Position numbers and translations under genes: made by a program. This document shows positions 34,794-48,024 of a stretch of DNA of 64,000 bases, piece by piece. The number at the start of each line of letters is the position of its first letter. The stretch's first letter is position 1. This stretch comes from Alisma plantago-aquatica. Taxonomy: Eukaryota > Streptophyta > Magnoliopsida > Alismatales > Alismataceae. Location of the stretch: positions 1,167,373,749-1,167,437,748 of the forward strand of contig OY856409.1 in assembly GCA_963693085.1 (NCBI GenBank), written 5' to 3'. Under the pieces are notes generated by a model, which did not search any database, was not told the origin of the DNA, and saw nothing but the letters and a program-made list of their open reading frames with translations.

Positions 34794-35580
34794 TGTAATG
34801 ACCTTGATTTTTCTCACTCTTTCAACTATGCACGTCTAAAAATAAGATCATCAATTATTTTCAACAACATCTATCACCCTCAATTGGATGACTTTGAGTC
34901 ACATAAAGCTCAATAAATGTTTTGGATGTGATTAAATGTCACATTGAGCTTATTTGACTAACGTTGAATGTGTAATTAGAATTTTAAACATGAATTTTAA
35001 ATATTTAGTGCCTTTAGTATCATCATCTTAGATCCAAACATTTTATATTAGAAGTAAAGGAAATTTGTGACACAATGGAAAAGGTTTCATGCAAATCAGG
35101 GCTATGTTTTTGGAAGATACAAATTTTGCAAGATAATCAAGGAAAATCAAATTTTGTAGTGTTGTTCCACATCATCAATTTGTGGGTAATCCTCTCAACC
35201 AATAAGAGGGCCCATATTGGAAACCATGGATCCGACCCATTTGTGTATACACCAGTGATCCATGTTAGTTCCTCTCCATGAATCATGTATTTAGGATCAA
35301 CATGCCACAGATTATATCTTTGATCCAATGACTGAGGGATGATCTTTTTACTCCCATACAGCCACCCACACACACTATAGCACAGGAACAAGAGTAGTAG
35401 AGTAGGTGGAGGTCTACCCCCCCTACACACCACCTTTGCAACTTTTGAGCCTCCCATTCTCTTTGCACTCCTTTCTCATCCTTTTCCCTCAGTTATCCCC
35501 CCTTTTTTCACTCGTTCCCCCTCTTGTGACACTTAAACTATGTTGAATGAATGCATGCATGTTTGAAATGTGGAAAATAT
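34794..35580 (+). repeat. 3' LTR of outer element, left part
   Basis: Starts TGTAATGACC and matches 309 to about 1040, then jumps to the equivalent of 2281. It is interrupted at 35581 by a short-LTR Copia. Confidence 0.8.
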
Positions 35581-35709
35581 TGCATAATTCATTAGTTGGG
35601 CTTAAGCCTATTATAGTTTCCTTCCTCTCTTATCCCATGTATTTCATGTCTCCTATATATAGGAGACCCATTTCTCTATTAATAATTATTTAACATTGAT
35701 CTCTCTACA
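35581..35709 (+). repeat. 5' LTR of short-LTR Copia
   Basis: 129 bp, TG...CTCTACA. Contains CTATATATAGGAGA as a likely TATA region. The PBS TGGTATCAAGAGC follows at 35710-35722. Confidence 0.75.
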
Positions 35710-35816
35710 TGGTATCAAGAGCAGGTCTCTAACACTAACCCCACCCTACTCCTTTTCTTTCCCACCCCTCAAGTATCTCTCCCTCTCCCACCCAGAAGCC
35801 TACGCCCACTCAGCCT

Positions 35817-36756
35817 ATGGCCACCACCACCCCTCCCTTCCCACCCCCACTACCGCCACCCCTCCCCTCTTTCTCCATTGTTGTCGATCCCACCACCTCC
35901 CCCTGTTCACTTTCCCTTTAGTTTCGGTGGCCAGCAGTAGCCACGGATGCAAGGATGTCATAGGTGTAACCAACAAGGGTCAACCATAGGCTCTATGGGC
36001 ATCAGTTTGGGCCACTGTCGGCCACAATATCCCTTCCACGGGTGTTCTAGAAGGCTTCCACCCTCTCCTCCTCTCAAAATCTTTATGTACTAGTTCAAGT
36101 GATTTTGGTATACATATGAAAAGAAAAGAATCAAAAGACCATGTGATGATCTATAAAGCACCAAAACAAACAAGTGGAAGAGCATTACTTTTTCTTACTT
36201 TTAATGTGGTTTCTTACCCTCCCCCCACATGGCTAAGTGATTTTACACGAATTAGGGATTTTATGTGTATCTCATAGTACATGTTATTCTGTGATGTGTG
36301 TTGATGTATCCTACATGGTGAAATTCGAATAGTGCCTCCTTTTTTTTGCTTCTACCATGCTTCTTGTTTTGGTACCATAATTGTCTTATCATGGGTGATT
36401 CCGCCAGGCCACCACATACTATTATCTATAATGATATGCCCCATATTACCATTTTCAAACTAAATGATGACAATTTTTTTATGGATGAATGTTGTTTAGA
36501 ATTTTCTAGAATTTCAAGGTAAACTCAAGTTTATCACTGTTGATGCACCTGATATTGCCTTGACTACATGTAATAGCCAGGTTCTTTCCTAGATTTGGGG
36601 GTGTATGGAGCTTGAAGTTGCAGCTAAAAATATTTGTGGCATAAGAATGCAAAGACCATGTGGAACAAAATGAATAAGTTCTTCACTTAGAAGGACAAAT
36701 GCATGCCCATCTACAATGCCATGAACAAGATTTTCCCTAAGCAGTAAGGAGATTAT
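35817..36756 (+). pseudogene. Gag remnant of short-LTR Copia
   Basis: A proline/threonine-rich leader (MATTTPPFPPP at 35817) is followed after several stops by a Copia gag start at 36391 (MGDSARPPH...HITIFKLNDDNFF). Degraded blocks around WNKMNKFF and MNKIFPK run to 36750, where another Copia has inserted. Copia gag typically begins with an 'F-KL--NF/Y--W' type segment, as here. Many stops. Confidence 0.6.
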
Positions 36757-36981
36757 TGTTGGTATGTATGCCCAGAAGATAATAATATGATGATTGTAAT
36801 GGCATAATGTGTAAATGATTTGATTAATAATAAATGCAAGCTTCCAATTTATTTTGTTTTGTTCAGTTATGAGATAATGATGTAACATAATAAATGTCTA
36901 GAGAATGATATTAATCAATGACGTATGTCTTCAAGTACGTGACTTGAACAATAAGATCACACAGATGTTAAGAGTATATAC
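36757..36981 (+). repeat. 5' LTR of Angela/Tork-like Copia, first piece
   Basis: Begins TGTTGGTATG; its last five bases TATAC (36977-36981) are the left TSD of the solo LTR. Confidence 0.7.
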
Positions 36982-39900
36982 TGTGATGCCTCGTGCCAAA
37001 GAGAAATTACTTCAAACAAAATGTGGAACTAATGCTAATCAACTAGGTGACAAGAAAATAGAAAATTTAAAACCAATTTCATATATTCATAAAGGCAGAA
37101 ACTAATTGCATCTGAGTCCACAAAAGCCACCTGTCATATCTCATATTAAAAGATTATTACATAGCATTGTTCATTTTCTCACTAGCCACAACCTCTACGT
37201 ATGGCAACCTATCACATATACATGCCATATCTATACAACCATTGTGTACTGCCAAAAATCCTTGTATCAATGTACAACATCTACTAAACCTCCCCAAGGA
37301 CTTGAGAGTACATGGATGACACATAAGACTCTAGTACAAAACACTAGTAGCATGTCCAACCTTTTATCAACTACTTCTCCTCTTGTTGCTCGGCCTCAAC
37401 CACATGATCTCTGCTCGTCATGCATGACCAGCTAAAAGATGTGGAAACCCACAGGGTGAGACCAAACGTCCAAGCAAGAGATATAACTATATGCCATAAC
37501 TATTATGACATAGATATAAGCTAAAGTAGAAGGGTAGGCAATATTACTCAGATGAGTATATTAGGTTAAATGATATACTCAAGGTAGTTAACTTTAATTA
37601 AGCAGTTCAAGCATCTACACTAATCAGTAGATCATCTTATACCTTTAGAAGGAATATCAAGAACATGTATGATAGTTGATTTCTCTTATTGCATTATAAT
37701 TTAAGAAATCGATACAAGAAATAAAGCAAAGGTATCAACTAATGTGAATCGTATTTGACCCTAAGCAAATACACTACACGACTATGTTACATATTTTATT
37801 ATTCCCTGAGGAGATGAGGTATACTAGTCATACTCCAACTAATCACTGCTAAGTTTAAATCAATGCCATACAAGATCTAGGACGAGCCAGAGTCATATGA
37901 TCTCCCACACCCTCGGTCAGTCTGAGTCCACCGCAATGACATATAAAGTCCAACTGCAAAACAACCTACTTTGTCATGGTATATAGGCACAACACTAGTA
38001 AAAACGGAGATACGACCACAACCACACTCCTACTAAGGTATGACCACAACCATCCTCAAAACATATCTTATATATATTGAATCACATGACTTGAGATATG
38101 GCCTCGACCATTCTCCTTCTAGGGTATAACCACAACCAATCTTGTGAAATGCATATACTCAACAATATACGACTCCAAGCTTCCACTAAGGGAGAACTCA
38201 TTTCACCATCCAACAAGTACTAACATTGTAGATGGATCTAAGGCATAGGGAAACTACATGATTAGGGTGTCTCTTGATTATTAAGCCAATTAAGTATCTT
38301 TTAGTATTAATCAAGTTACAAAGTATAAACCCTAAATGAATTCTACAAAGATAAGTGGATAATACAACTTCAAAAGATATAAAACGTATAAGGTACAAAC
38401 TTTTCACACTATCACTTAATATCACTGCCAATTCAAGGCTATCAACATTATCACACTTTCATGGGATATCAATCCCTCATCACATCACTGGAGGATATCA
38501 CCTCACATCACAATAGGCATTTAGCCTCTGCCAGGTCACAAGACCCAAATCACATGTTCCTTGTACATCATCACTATCTCATCATGCCTCATAAAGGCTC
38601 ATACTCATTACCATGTGTCATGCCAAGGCCATAGCATTCATTATCTATGTCGTGCATTCCAAATACAAGGTTAGGATCACACAAGTAGGAGAGAGAAAAT
38701 CATATCACGCTAATTACTATAAGCAATAACAGCAAACACACCATATGTTCCAAAAATTAGGGTTAGGGTGACATGTATAGCTGATTTAGGGTTCCATATT
38801 ATCATTCAATCACCAAACCCTAGATACATAAAGTTAGTACTATGTATTAAACCTCAATTTCTTATACATGCACATGTAGTGACCAACATGTTGTAGCGAC
38901 CATGTGTTATCATGTGTGTGTGTCGTCCAAACCATCAAGATATAGTGTTGTGACTGCAACACATTTAAGTGTAGCAACCAAAACACCCAAGGCTACACAT
39001 GGCAATCGAAACAAACCAAAGAGGTGGTGACCCATCCATTAAAACAAGATAGCTACCAACATAGTGCACCCACCTAGGTGTAGCAACCATCACCATGGGT
39101 CAGGGTAGCGGCCATCACCTAAGCCAAAATAGGTAACGTTGTGATGCGGCCAAGACTATGTAACGACCAAGTAAAAGCCAAGCGGATATAGTGCTCGCTA
39201 CACCTCACACACCTCACAACACCAAAACCCTACCAAGGTTTTTCAACCGAAACAAGGGTTTTGCACTAAAAGAAACCAAGTGTCACCATGTCCAAGACTC
39301 ATACATGAATGGACATCAACCCTAGAAACGATCACCATGATGATTAACAAGTGAAACCACATCAGGAGAGAGAAAACCAAACCTCAATACATATGAAAAT
39401 TGGTCCAAAACCTCATGAAAACATAAGGGCCGAAAACATATCAAGGTGAGAAAATCAAGGATCATGATGCATGTAGGATCATCACCTCAACATCAGTTAG
39501 AAATTGGGTGCATGAAGTTAGGGTTTAAGAAAGAGAGCAATATATATGAGAATACTACAAAACCACAAACCCTAGATCATGATAGCATCATACACCATCT
39601 TTATATCACGTTTTAGAGATGAAAATAGTAGCATGCAAGCACAAATAAGGAGATATAATAGAAGAAGGTAGAGGGTTATATAACCCACCTTATGGAGAGA
39701 CCAAGCTCCAAAGATCATGATCTCTAAGAGAGAAGAAAGCTCCAACCAAGAGCAACTCCATGGCTAGAAGATCACCTCAAAAGAGAAGAACACCATGATA
39801 AAGAAGAGCTCAAGAAAGAGGTGAAAAAGTCTAGGCAGAACCAAAGAAGAAGAAAGGAGAAAGAGGAAAGCTTCTTTTCGCATAGGTACCAACATGATTG

Positions 39901-40961
39901 CACCATAGTCTCCGACCTTAGTGAGTAGAAGATACTCAAGAGAAGGCCACCATGGTTACACCATAGTCTCATGGCCAAGAAAGGAGAACAAGATAGGATA
40001 TAGAGCCAAAAGAAATGTGACCAAAGAAAGATACCAACCTACCAAGAAGCAATATCTTGAAGGTCGTCACAAGGAAGATGATCAAATTCAAGGACACCAC
40101 ATGCAAGGTTGATCGACCACCAACGCACCAAGATCAAACCTTCTTTTCTCCACAAAGATTCAAGGATGAGAACAAGAGCGTGGAGGACTGAAAAGAACAC
40201 TTGCATGAAGAGGAGAGGGGTTATATACACAAGGGAGGAGGGAGGTAAGGTGGTTATGAGATGTCAACACCTAAAGGCATCAAAAGGACACATGTCCATC
40301 AGGGAAAAAACCATGAAACCACTTATCGCATGCATGCATCAAAAGATTATACAACCAAGGTAGGGTATCGACCACCTTTCCTCCAAACCGAACTTGGTCG
40401 AAACAAAACATAGGGTAGTGGTTGCAACACTACACTATATATATGTATCAGTTGTAACACATCCTTACATAAGCAACCCTAGCAACCCAAAGCACCTAGG
40501 TTGAAACAAACTCACCCAAAGAAGGTGTGTCAATCAGAACATACTCAAGACACACCAACATGGTCAAAACATAGGTCGCAACACTCAACCAAGCTCAACA
40601 TGGTCGACACCATGCTCCACCAAGCAAAATCCTAGAAAACCCTAATCTCACCATGCGATGTCACATCATCAACCATGGTCCAAGCAAGGAGCCCCATAGC
40701 TATATATTCTCTCTCATGATGCTAAGGCACAAAGGCACACTCTACATTTGACAAATTGCAAGATAGCCCTCAAACATGGGTAAATTGCAACTTGGTCCAA
40801 AATAAGGAGACATAGCTCAAACAATTACCAAACTGGACCAAATTGAAAACATACAATTGTCACATGTTACAAAAGCATTTGAAAAGATTAGATTAAGGTT
40901 CAAAAATCTTATTAAGAAAAGCAAGAACACTTAAGAACTAAGCTAGGTCAGTGGCCTTACA
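36982..40961 (-). mobile_element. 4-kb solo LTR, minus strand
   Basis: Plus-strand ends TGTGATGCC at 36982 and GGCCTTACA at 40961, flanked by the perfect 5-bp repeat TATAC (36977-36981 and 40962-40966). Read on the minus strand it starts TGTAAGGCCACTG. No PBS, PPT or coding domain was found, so it is a single LTR left by LTR-LTR recombination. 3,980 bp is long for an LTR but within the range of Del/Tekay-type Gypsy elements. Minus-strand and plus-strand small ORFs inside it are not convincing. Confidence 0.75.
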
Positions 40962-42830
40962 TATACATTCTCATTATGTCCCTGGTCGGATGTTATTGTG
41001 GAAGGTAGATAGATAGTAATAACACATAAGACCAGAGTGTGTGTTGGTTGATAGCAAAATCTCATTAGTCATGATAGTGATATCAAACCAAGCACATATA
41101 CATATTAGAGAATAGTGTATCGGATAGACCCACCATGAGAGTAACACTTGGAAACCATTACAATGGTAGTCATAGTTAGCTATCATAGTGTTGGTGATGA
41201 TTGTGGTTCTTAGAACTAAAGTCATCACTCATCACATGTTGTTCGGTATGATTTAACATCATCCACTATAATCATGAATAAGGGTTATCATTAAGGTGAT
41301 GATTGGGTACATTGTGACACATGGGGATGATTGTGAGTGATGTAGATGGGATTTGTCCCTCCTATATAAGTATGATATCCTAGGTCTCTTAATTAACAAG
41401 ACTAATAAATGCATGGCCATGCACATGTGAGTCAATATGTGATATTGAGCTTACATATATCTCAGACAGTCTTCTATGGTTTAAGAAATAAGAATGAATG
41501 TTAAAGAGACTCGAGTTCAATCTAGATATTAGTGACAAAGGAACTACACAAAAATTGTAACACCATACACAGATTGTGAGTTGAAGTTGTCTTCAACTTT
41601 CCATTTACTTGGGTAGCATTGATGTGTGACTAGGCACACACTCTTTGCTTGTAATGTTATAATTGGTTATGGACATTTACTGCCAACATAATATGGGACC
41701 TATAGGGTTACACACATAGGAACTCATCTAGAATAGGAGTTTATCCATGAATGATGTTTAAGTTGATTACTAAAGATGTTTAGGTATTCAACTAAACAAC
41801 CAATTAATTGACTCGACTCAGAATCATCAAGTTCAAGTGTTGAACTAACTGGTTAGAGTGTCAGGTTGATTGGAAATTTAATTGGATGATTTTTGCATGA
41901 GTCAGAGCACCAACCGATTGGCTCAGGTTGGTGAGACAACCGGTTCACCTAGTGAACCAATTGGCTCGGTCATACCAACCAAAACTTCAGGTGATTTTCC
42001 CGATTCACGAGAACAGTTGATCTTTTCACTTTGTTCAATTTGATGGGAACATGGATTAATGTTGGACATTAATTGGAAACAAATTGTGAATCAATTGTTA
42101 TTAAGGAGACATGTGAACCGATCAGCTTACACTGCCAACCAATCAATTCAGAAGTGAACCGACTGGTTCACCTGGCGCAGGTTGCAAAATTTATGAAAAT
42201 TCTAGACTCTTCTACTCCCGCACAGACTGGGAACCCAAACCCTAACCCCTCCTATAAATAGAGGGGAACCGGGGGCTCCCCAACACACACAATTGACAAT
42301 CAATTGCTCTAACAATTGTTGTCCTCTCTGGTTTTGATAACCAAGAGAACCCAAGCAAGTCCTACCCATCTAGGGAGGGATAGTGAGGGAGAGAACAACT
42401 AAGAATAATTGTGGGAGAGTAAAATGGTGACTAGTATGCTAATAGAAGAGGACAACTACTCCCTGTCTATTCTAGTAGAATGACATGAGTTCTAGGTAGT
42501 CCATGTGGACTTCTCTAGAGGTGTGGATATTTTTCCTACTAGGAGAACAACATCACCCTACAGTCTGTGGAGGAGCTGTTGCAGAAGCTGTTCGAGTCTG
42601 CTGTCTGTGGTGGAGACTAGGAGGTGTAGTAGACGAGTCTCAATGCAACTAGAAGATAGACGCACATCTACAATAATGAGGAGATGTCGTTGGACCTATT
42701 CCAAGACCAGGTATATCCTTGAAATCATCCTTCCCATTATATAGTTGTGGACACGATCTGCTGGTTCATGTGGAATATGGTAGTAAAATTTTTATTTCTG
42801 CTTCTTATTCTGTAGCCATATTTTCCTATA
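40962..42830 (+). repeat. 5' LTR of Angela/Tork-like Copia, second piece
   Basis: Continues the LTR (CATTCTCATTATGTCCCTGG) to TTTTCCTATA at 42830. It has inverted ACCGATTGG / CCGGTTCACC / GAACCAATTGG motifs from about 41820 to 42175 and a TATA box at 42253. Confidence 0.7.
42253..42260 (+). promoter_or_regulatory. TATA box of Angela/Tork-like LTR
   Basis: TATAAATA followed by GAGGGGAACC, just downstream of the inverted-motif region. Standard plant LTR promoter layout. Confidence 0.55.
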
Positions 42831-42831
42831 G

Positions 42832-42844
42832 TGGTATCAGAGCC
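42832..42844 (+). other. Primer-binding site of Angela/Tork-like Copia
   Basis: TGGTATCAGAGCC, initiator tRNA-Met type, directly after the LTR. Confidence 0.8.
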
Positions 42845-42979
42845 AATATCAACGACTATATTTTGGGATAATCGATGTGATATGGTTTTTGTTTTATCAT
42901 TTATTTATTTCATACAGGATGCAAATAAATTTTATCCAATCAAATGACACACATAATCCCAAACTAATATATATTTTTT

Positions 42980-44500
42980 TGGTCAGTCAAAATGTGTGTT
43001 ACTATAATACCAAAAACTTTGGGCACTAAGTACCCCATTACATCGACCGGAGATAAAAGCTCATACAAGGATCAAAGTCCCCACGCAGGGGGAAGATGCA
43101 AGAAATCTAAAAGAAGAGACGAACTAAGAAGACCTATCTAACTAACCAAGCTAGGTCCAAGCATTCTAACCAGAGAAGACTATTTACAAGCCCCTATTAC
43201 ATGCATTCAGCGTACCCACAAGTAGTAATAGTAGCTTGACGTAGAACAAATCTAGTTTTCCTGCCTGTAGCCAGCCTTGAAGCTACTGATCTTCTCAGCT
43301 ATCAACACTTCGGGTTTCTAAATGGATGAGATCATCCAAGAAGGAACCCCTAGCATCGGATCAACAAGAAACCGAGCAAGCTGGATGAGAAGCAAGAACC
43401 AGCACATGTAACAATAGAGTGTGGGAGGGAAAATAGCTCCAAAATACCCTTCATGCTTTGCACATCACCAACTATCTATTAGAGTACCCACAAAGTGTGG
43501 TACTAGGCCAAGATTAGGGATATAATTCTAACTATCCTCCCACCACACAGCCAAGTTGCTAACCTGTAGGGGTCCTTGATCATTGGTAGCTACTGTTACA
43601 TAGCAACAAAGCAAAGCCGGGGAAGAACCAACACAAGAAAACGTTGCACTTAGCACAGCGGCATAACATCAAACACCTGAAGAGGTGTTTCCATCGCAGC
43701 AGTGGCAGAGGGGCCAAGGAGGAGAAGGCTTTGAAAATGATTTGCACCCCTTAAACCTGACTGCCCATGTGCATGCTTGAGCACTTCTCAGAAGCATTCC
43801 ATCAAACACCAAGTGAGCTCCATACATGGTAAACGTGAAACCAAGGGGAAGGAGAAAAAAGTCCTGCCCCCCATTAGCCCAGGTCACGCATGACAAATAG
43901 GGCTAAACGGGCCCTAACGGAAATGGCCAGAGCAAGCAAGGACCAAGACGAGCAATCTTGCCCCTGTGTCGAGGACGAAACATCTTCCTAGCGAGGACCA
44001 GAGCAATGAGCAATCAGAACCGCATCAGGACTTGCTTGCACGACGACTCCTTGACGAATCCTGGAGGATGGCTCCGCCTTGACCCAAACACGCCAAATCT
44101 TGGAGAAGGTAGGCATCGTCGAAGCAGGTCAGTTGAAGAAGAGAGGGCGTCGTAGCCCAGGGTCTCCAAGATACATCAGCGGGTGAGCAGGGGCAGAGGA
44201 GAAGGGCGAGAACCCCTAACCACTACGATGACGGAGCAACTACGTAGAGCATCAGAACTGGGAGGGCACCGCTCCACTCCATCTGCCACTCCTGGGCGGG
44301 ATGGAGTCGACAAGGTTGACTATTCCGAACCGCAACTCGGCCATTGCCCAGTGGCGCATTGTGTCTCTTCTCACCTACAGCCATGGAGATCCCAAACTAC
44401 GCCATCCTTTCAACTAGAGATTGAATCAAGATGATGCCGCCGAGCCATTTGAGGCCAGGGGGAGGCAGACGCCGAGAAGCGCCCCCTCCCCCCAGCAAGT
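42980..44500 (-). other. GC-richer insertion in Copia leader, possibly a minus-strand retroposon
   Basis: The leader of the Copia (to about 42980) resumes near 44500 (TTTACATGTGTCACCCTAAAAGC). Between them is a segment much richer in G and C, beginning with a T-run (42973-42979) that would be a poly-A tail on the minus strand. No clear TSD and no recognised protein. It may be a truncated LINE or a processed transcript. Confidence 0.35.
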
Positions 44501-45700
44501 TTACACATGTAATTTATATGTAATTTACATGTGTCACCCTAAAAGCAAGTTTTGATGGTGGATATATAGCATAGTTATGGCCAATAACCCTAATTATATG
44601 TTCATGGTTATGTCTAGTTGGTTATTCTTGTTTCATCTCGATTTGCATACTGAGCCTCTACCTTATCTTCCAATTGTAAAAGTATTATTCTCGCCTACCT
44701 TTTCTCCCCTTGAATGTAACTTGAGATTTCTCTATAATCATGTAATAGTAGGATAGCTTAAATTCTTGTTTCTATGAAGAAGACCAGCCCTGAAGATGGA
44801 GGATCATGAAGGACTGATCGATTGGAGGCCCAATCGATTAACTAGAGGACCCAAAAGATGGTGGACCAGAGTCCAGACGACTGGAGAGATGGCCAACCGA
44901 CCAGCCAGGAGGCGAGCCGATCGGTTCATGGGTTGAACCAATCAACCCAGATTGGCAAGCATGGATCTCCATAAATAACAGGTTTCTACATGTGATGTAG
45001 ACCCTATGTTGTGGTAATTCCTCTTGTGGCTCCAAGGGATTACACTAGGATAGTTGTAACTATTGCTATTTGTTTATTGTATGTTTTTGTTGTGGGATAT
45101 AGCATGTATATGATATGTACTATATATATGGTGATTGGATAAAGTATATGTATTTATAAATACAAACTCCCTCAATTAAATATTAAGTATTAGATGCATT
45201 CTAAAAGTGGCACACATGAAAATATTGATCAACTAACAATGGGCATCCCAAGGGTGGTGTGTTGTCTATCTCGTGGAAGTGTGATGATAATTATGTGGGA
45301 CCGTCAAGCGGGGTGCATTATTATCTTGTCAACTTTTGGGTCAAGCTTAACTGTGTGGTCTTCATGAGATTAAGCACTAGAAGTATGCAGATGATTATGG
45401 AAAGGAGTTGTGCATATCATCTATTCAATAATTGCATATGATGCAGTTGGTAAAAGTTGCCTACCTTGATAATTGACTATGGATGTTGGCATTGGCTGGG
45501 TAATAGTTGAATTAGTTTAGATCTTGGCTTGCTAGAATATTATATGCTATAATATTCTGAACTGATGTGTGAGGGCTATCATTTTGAATAAAATAGTGGG
45601 AGTGATAATTAATTAAAGATCTAATTGATACCATAAAAATGTTCAAATCAAATCAAATAAAAAAGTGTTTTTGACAAAATGCAAATTCTCTCTTGTAGAA
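44501..45700 (+). other. Leader of Angela/Tork-like Copia
   Basis: Non-coding, AT-rich. It contains inverted GATCGATTGG / CCAATCGATT and GCCGATCGGTTCA / TGAACCAATC motifs at 44813-44945, then CATAAATAAC at 44970. No gene. Confidence 0.5.
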
Positions 45701-46031
45701 TCAAATGACGAAAAAATTAGTATTGCAACCAGTCCTTAGGAAGGACAAACTTGACAGGACAAATTTCAACAAATGATTTTGTACTTTGAGAAGGGTTCTC
45801 AATGAAGAAAGCAAAGTCTATGTCCTTAATAAACTAGTGCCAGGAATACCTACTCCTAATGCGCCTAGGGCTAAAGTGGATGCTTACTGGAAGCATGTCA
45901 ATGATGCCTTGGACATAAAGTACCTTATACAAAGTTGCATGAACTATGAGTTGCATAAGCAATGCGATAACATGGGGATTCTTGAGATGGTGACACATCT
46001 TAAGAAAGTGAACTATAATCTCATAAAATAA
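45700..46031 (+). pseudogene. Gag fragment of Angela/Tork-like Copia
   Basis: Starts with MTKKLVLQPVLRKDKLD-type sequence near 45706. It breaks at a TGA near 45774, then ORF 45786-46031 (RRVLNEESKVYVLNKLVP, KHVNDALDIKYLIQSCMNYE). This is the N-terminal half of a Copia gag. It stops at TAA 46029, and the rest of gag and the protease are absent. Confidence 0.7.
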
Positions 46032-46049
46032 GAAATGGACGATGTCATA

Positions 46050-46854
46050 AGGAACTTCATTTTGGTCAAGGTAGAGAATACTTAAGCTAAGATCTTGAGG
46101 ACCTTCTTAGATCCCATGGGATTGTATCTCAATGGACTCCACCTGGAACACCTCACCATAATGGTGTATCAGAAAGAAGGAATCATACATTGCTAGATAT
46201 GGTCCGACCAATGATGAGTTTAGCTGAGCTTCTGAATACCTTCTGGGGTTATTCGCTTGAAATAACCGCATTTACACTAAACTGAGTACCATCTAAATTG
46301 GTTCAAAAGACACCATATGAGATATGGTATGGGAAACGTCCCAATGTGTCTTTTATGAAGATTTGGGGATGTGAAGCTTATGTAAGAAAAATGTTTCCTG
46401 AAAAGATTGGTCCTATAAATAATAAATGTTATTTTGTTGGATATCCTAAGGAGACTAAAGGATTTTACTTTTATTCCCTACCTAAAGACAAAGCATTTGT
46501 TGCCAGAGATGTTGTATTCCTAGAGAAGAAATTTATTTCCAAAGGAATTAGTGGGAGGAAAGTGGAACTCAAAGAGGTTCGAGACCAACATAAATGTTTG
46601 AACTAATAGATGAATAAGAGGAACAAAGAGAATCACAAAGTGTTGTGGAATCTAAAATTCCTTAAGTAACACAGGTAGATCTAATAGGACACACCTCAAA
46701 CCTGAGAGATTTGGATATCTTTTGACTCTGGAAGGTGGTGAATTGGTCATAGATGGTGAGCCAAAAACCTATGTAGAAGCTACTAAGGGACCAGAGTCTA
46801 AGAAATGGCTTGAGGCCATGACATGAGATGGAATCCATGTGTACCAATAAGAAA
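46050..46854 (+). pseudogene. Integrase and RT start of Angela/Tork-like Copia, deleted
   Basis: Integrase core in shifting frames: GIVSQWTPPGTPHHNGVSER (around 46120), RRNHTLLDMVRP, then ORF 46298-46606 with QKTPYEIWYGKRPNVSF and CYFVGYPKETKGFYFY. The RT N-terminus follows: RSNRTHLKPERFGYLL, YVEATKGPESKKWLEAM and EMESMCTN near 46830. At about 46850 the protein switches to LINE sequence. The gag-to-integrase gap shows an internal deletion. The element is dead. Confidence 0.75.
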
Positions 46855-46859
46855 AACCT

Positions 46860-47640
46860 TACCACATGTGTTAATTCTCTATGGAATAATGCTAAGCTCA
46901 TTGATAATTCATACTTCCATTCTTATACTAGACTCATTATTTTATGGGACACTCCTGACATCCATATCACTAAAGTTCTTGAAAATGACCAATTTATTCA
47001 TTTGATATTACCTATGGTGATTATTTTCTTCATATGGTTGTTGTATATGGTGCAAATGATGATTCTAATAGAAATCATCTATGGAAGGGGCTTATTGATA
47101 TGTCCAAAAGTATTGCCAAGCAATGATGTGTTGTAGGAGACCTTAATAATGTTCGTCTTTCCAGTCAGAAACTTGGTAAAAAAAAACCTCTTACGGATGC
47201 TAGCATGAATTCTTTCAATGACGCACTTAGTGTTTTGGATTTCTTAGAAATCCATGTGAAGGGTCCTTACTTCACTTGGGACAACAAACGTAAGGATGGT
47301 TTCAAAGATTGATTGCATGTTCTGTAACATGGATCTTCTAAACATGTTCCCTAATTCTTGGGGTGAATCCATCTCTAACCTCGTAAGTGATCATAAGATT
47401 ATTAAGATTCACTTAGTTGAAGGTAGTAAACGAGTTACTCCTTTTAGATTCATAAATTGTTGGACCTCTCAATCGAGGTACAAGGGTGTTGTTAATTCAA
47501 CTCTGAATATTAATGTTATTGGCCCTCCTATGTACATGCTATATAAAAATCTATACTCGGTGAAAATTGCTCTTAGCAGGTGGAATAAAGATCATGTGAG
47601 TAATTTATATTCTAGCTCAAGAGCTATTTAAGAATAGGCT
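46860..47640 (+). pseudogene. LINE AP-endonuclease domain fragment
   Basis: VYGANDDSNRNHLWKGLID (about 47050-47110), then VVGDLNNVRLSSQKLG with the conserved GD-N block near 47135. FTWDNKRKDG and a late SDHKIIK block at about 47390 follow. These match the order of plant LINE endonuclease motifs. It is broken by frameshifts near 47000-47130 and 47310. In LINEs this domain nicks the target DNA. Confidence 0.7.
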
Positions 47641-48024
47641 TTGGATTTGTAGTCTGTTGCATATAATAACCCTAATAACAATGAGCTTCAGATCAAAGCA
47701 AATAAACTAAGGAAGAATGCCTTATATGTTGTGTATGATAAAGAATTTTTCTTAGACATAAGTCTCACATCCAGTGGCTTAATGTTGGAGACAGATACTC
47801 ATGGTTTTCTATGCTTCTCTACAAACTAGAGGGATGAGAAATAACATCTATAACTTGAAGATTGATGGTAATTTTTGTTCTGATCCCATGATCATTTATG
47901 AACATATAAGTTCCTATTACGAGGGTGATTTTAACTCTTCCATTGTTATTAATTTGCTCTGGGCTAAAGATTGGTTATTGCCTAATCTCTCAATGGACCA
48001 AGATTCTGACTTGAGGCAATAGGT

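Larger units (their letters stand above)
36757..46854 (+). mobile_element. Angela/Tork-like Copia, 3' part missing
   Basis: The LTR starts TGTTGGTATGTATGCCC at 36757 and ends just before the PBS at 42832. Its body carries gag, integrase and the start of RT. No 3' LTR is present: the sequence passes directly into LINE DNA near 46855. The LTR is split by a solo LTR (36982-40961) and the leader by a GC-richer segment (about 42980-44500). Lineage is judged from LTR length (about 2.1 kb without the insertion) and the gag/integrase sequence style. Confidence 0.7.
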
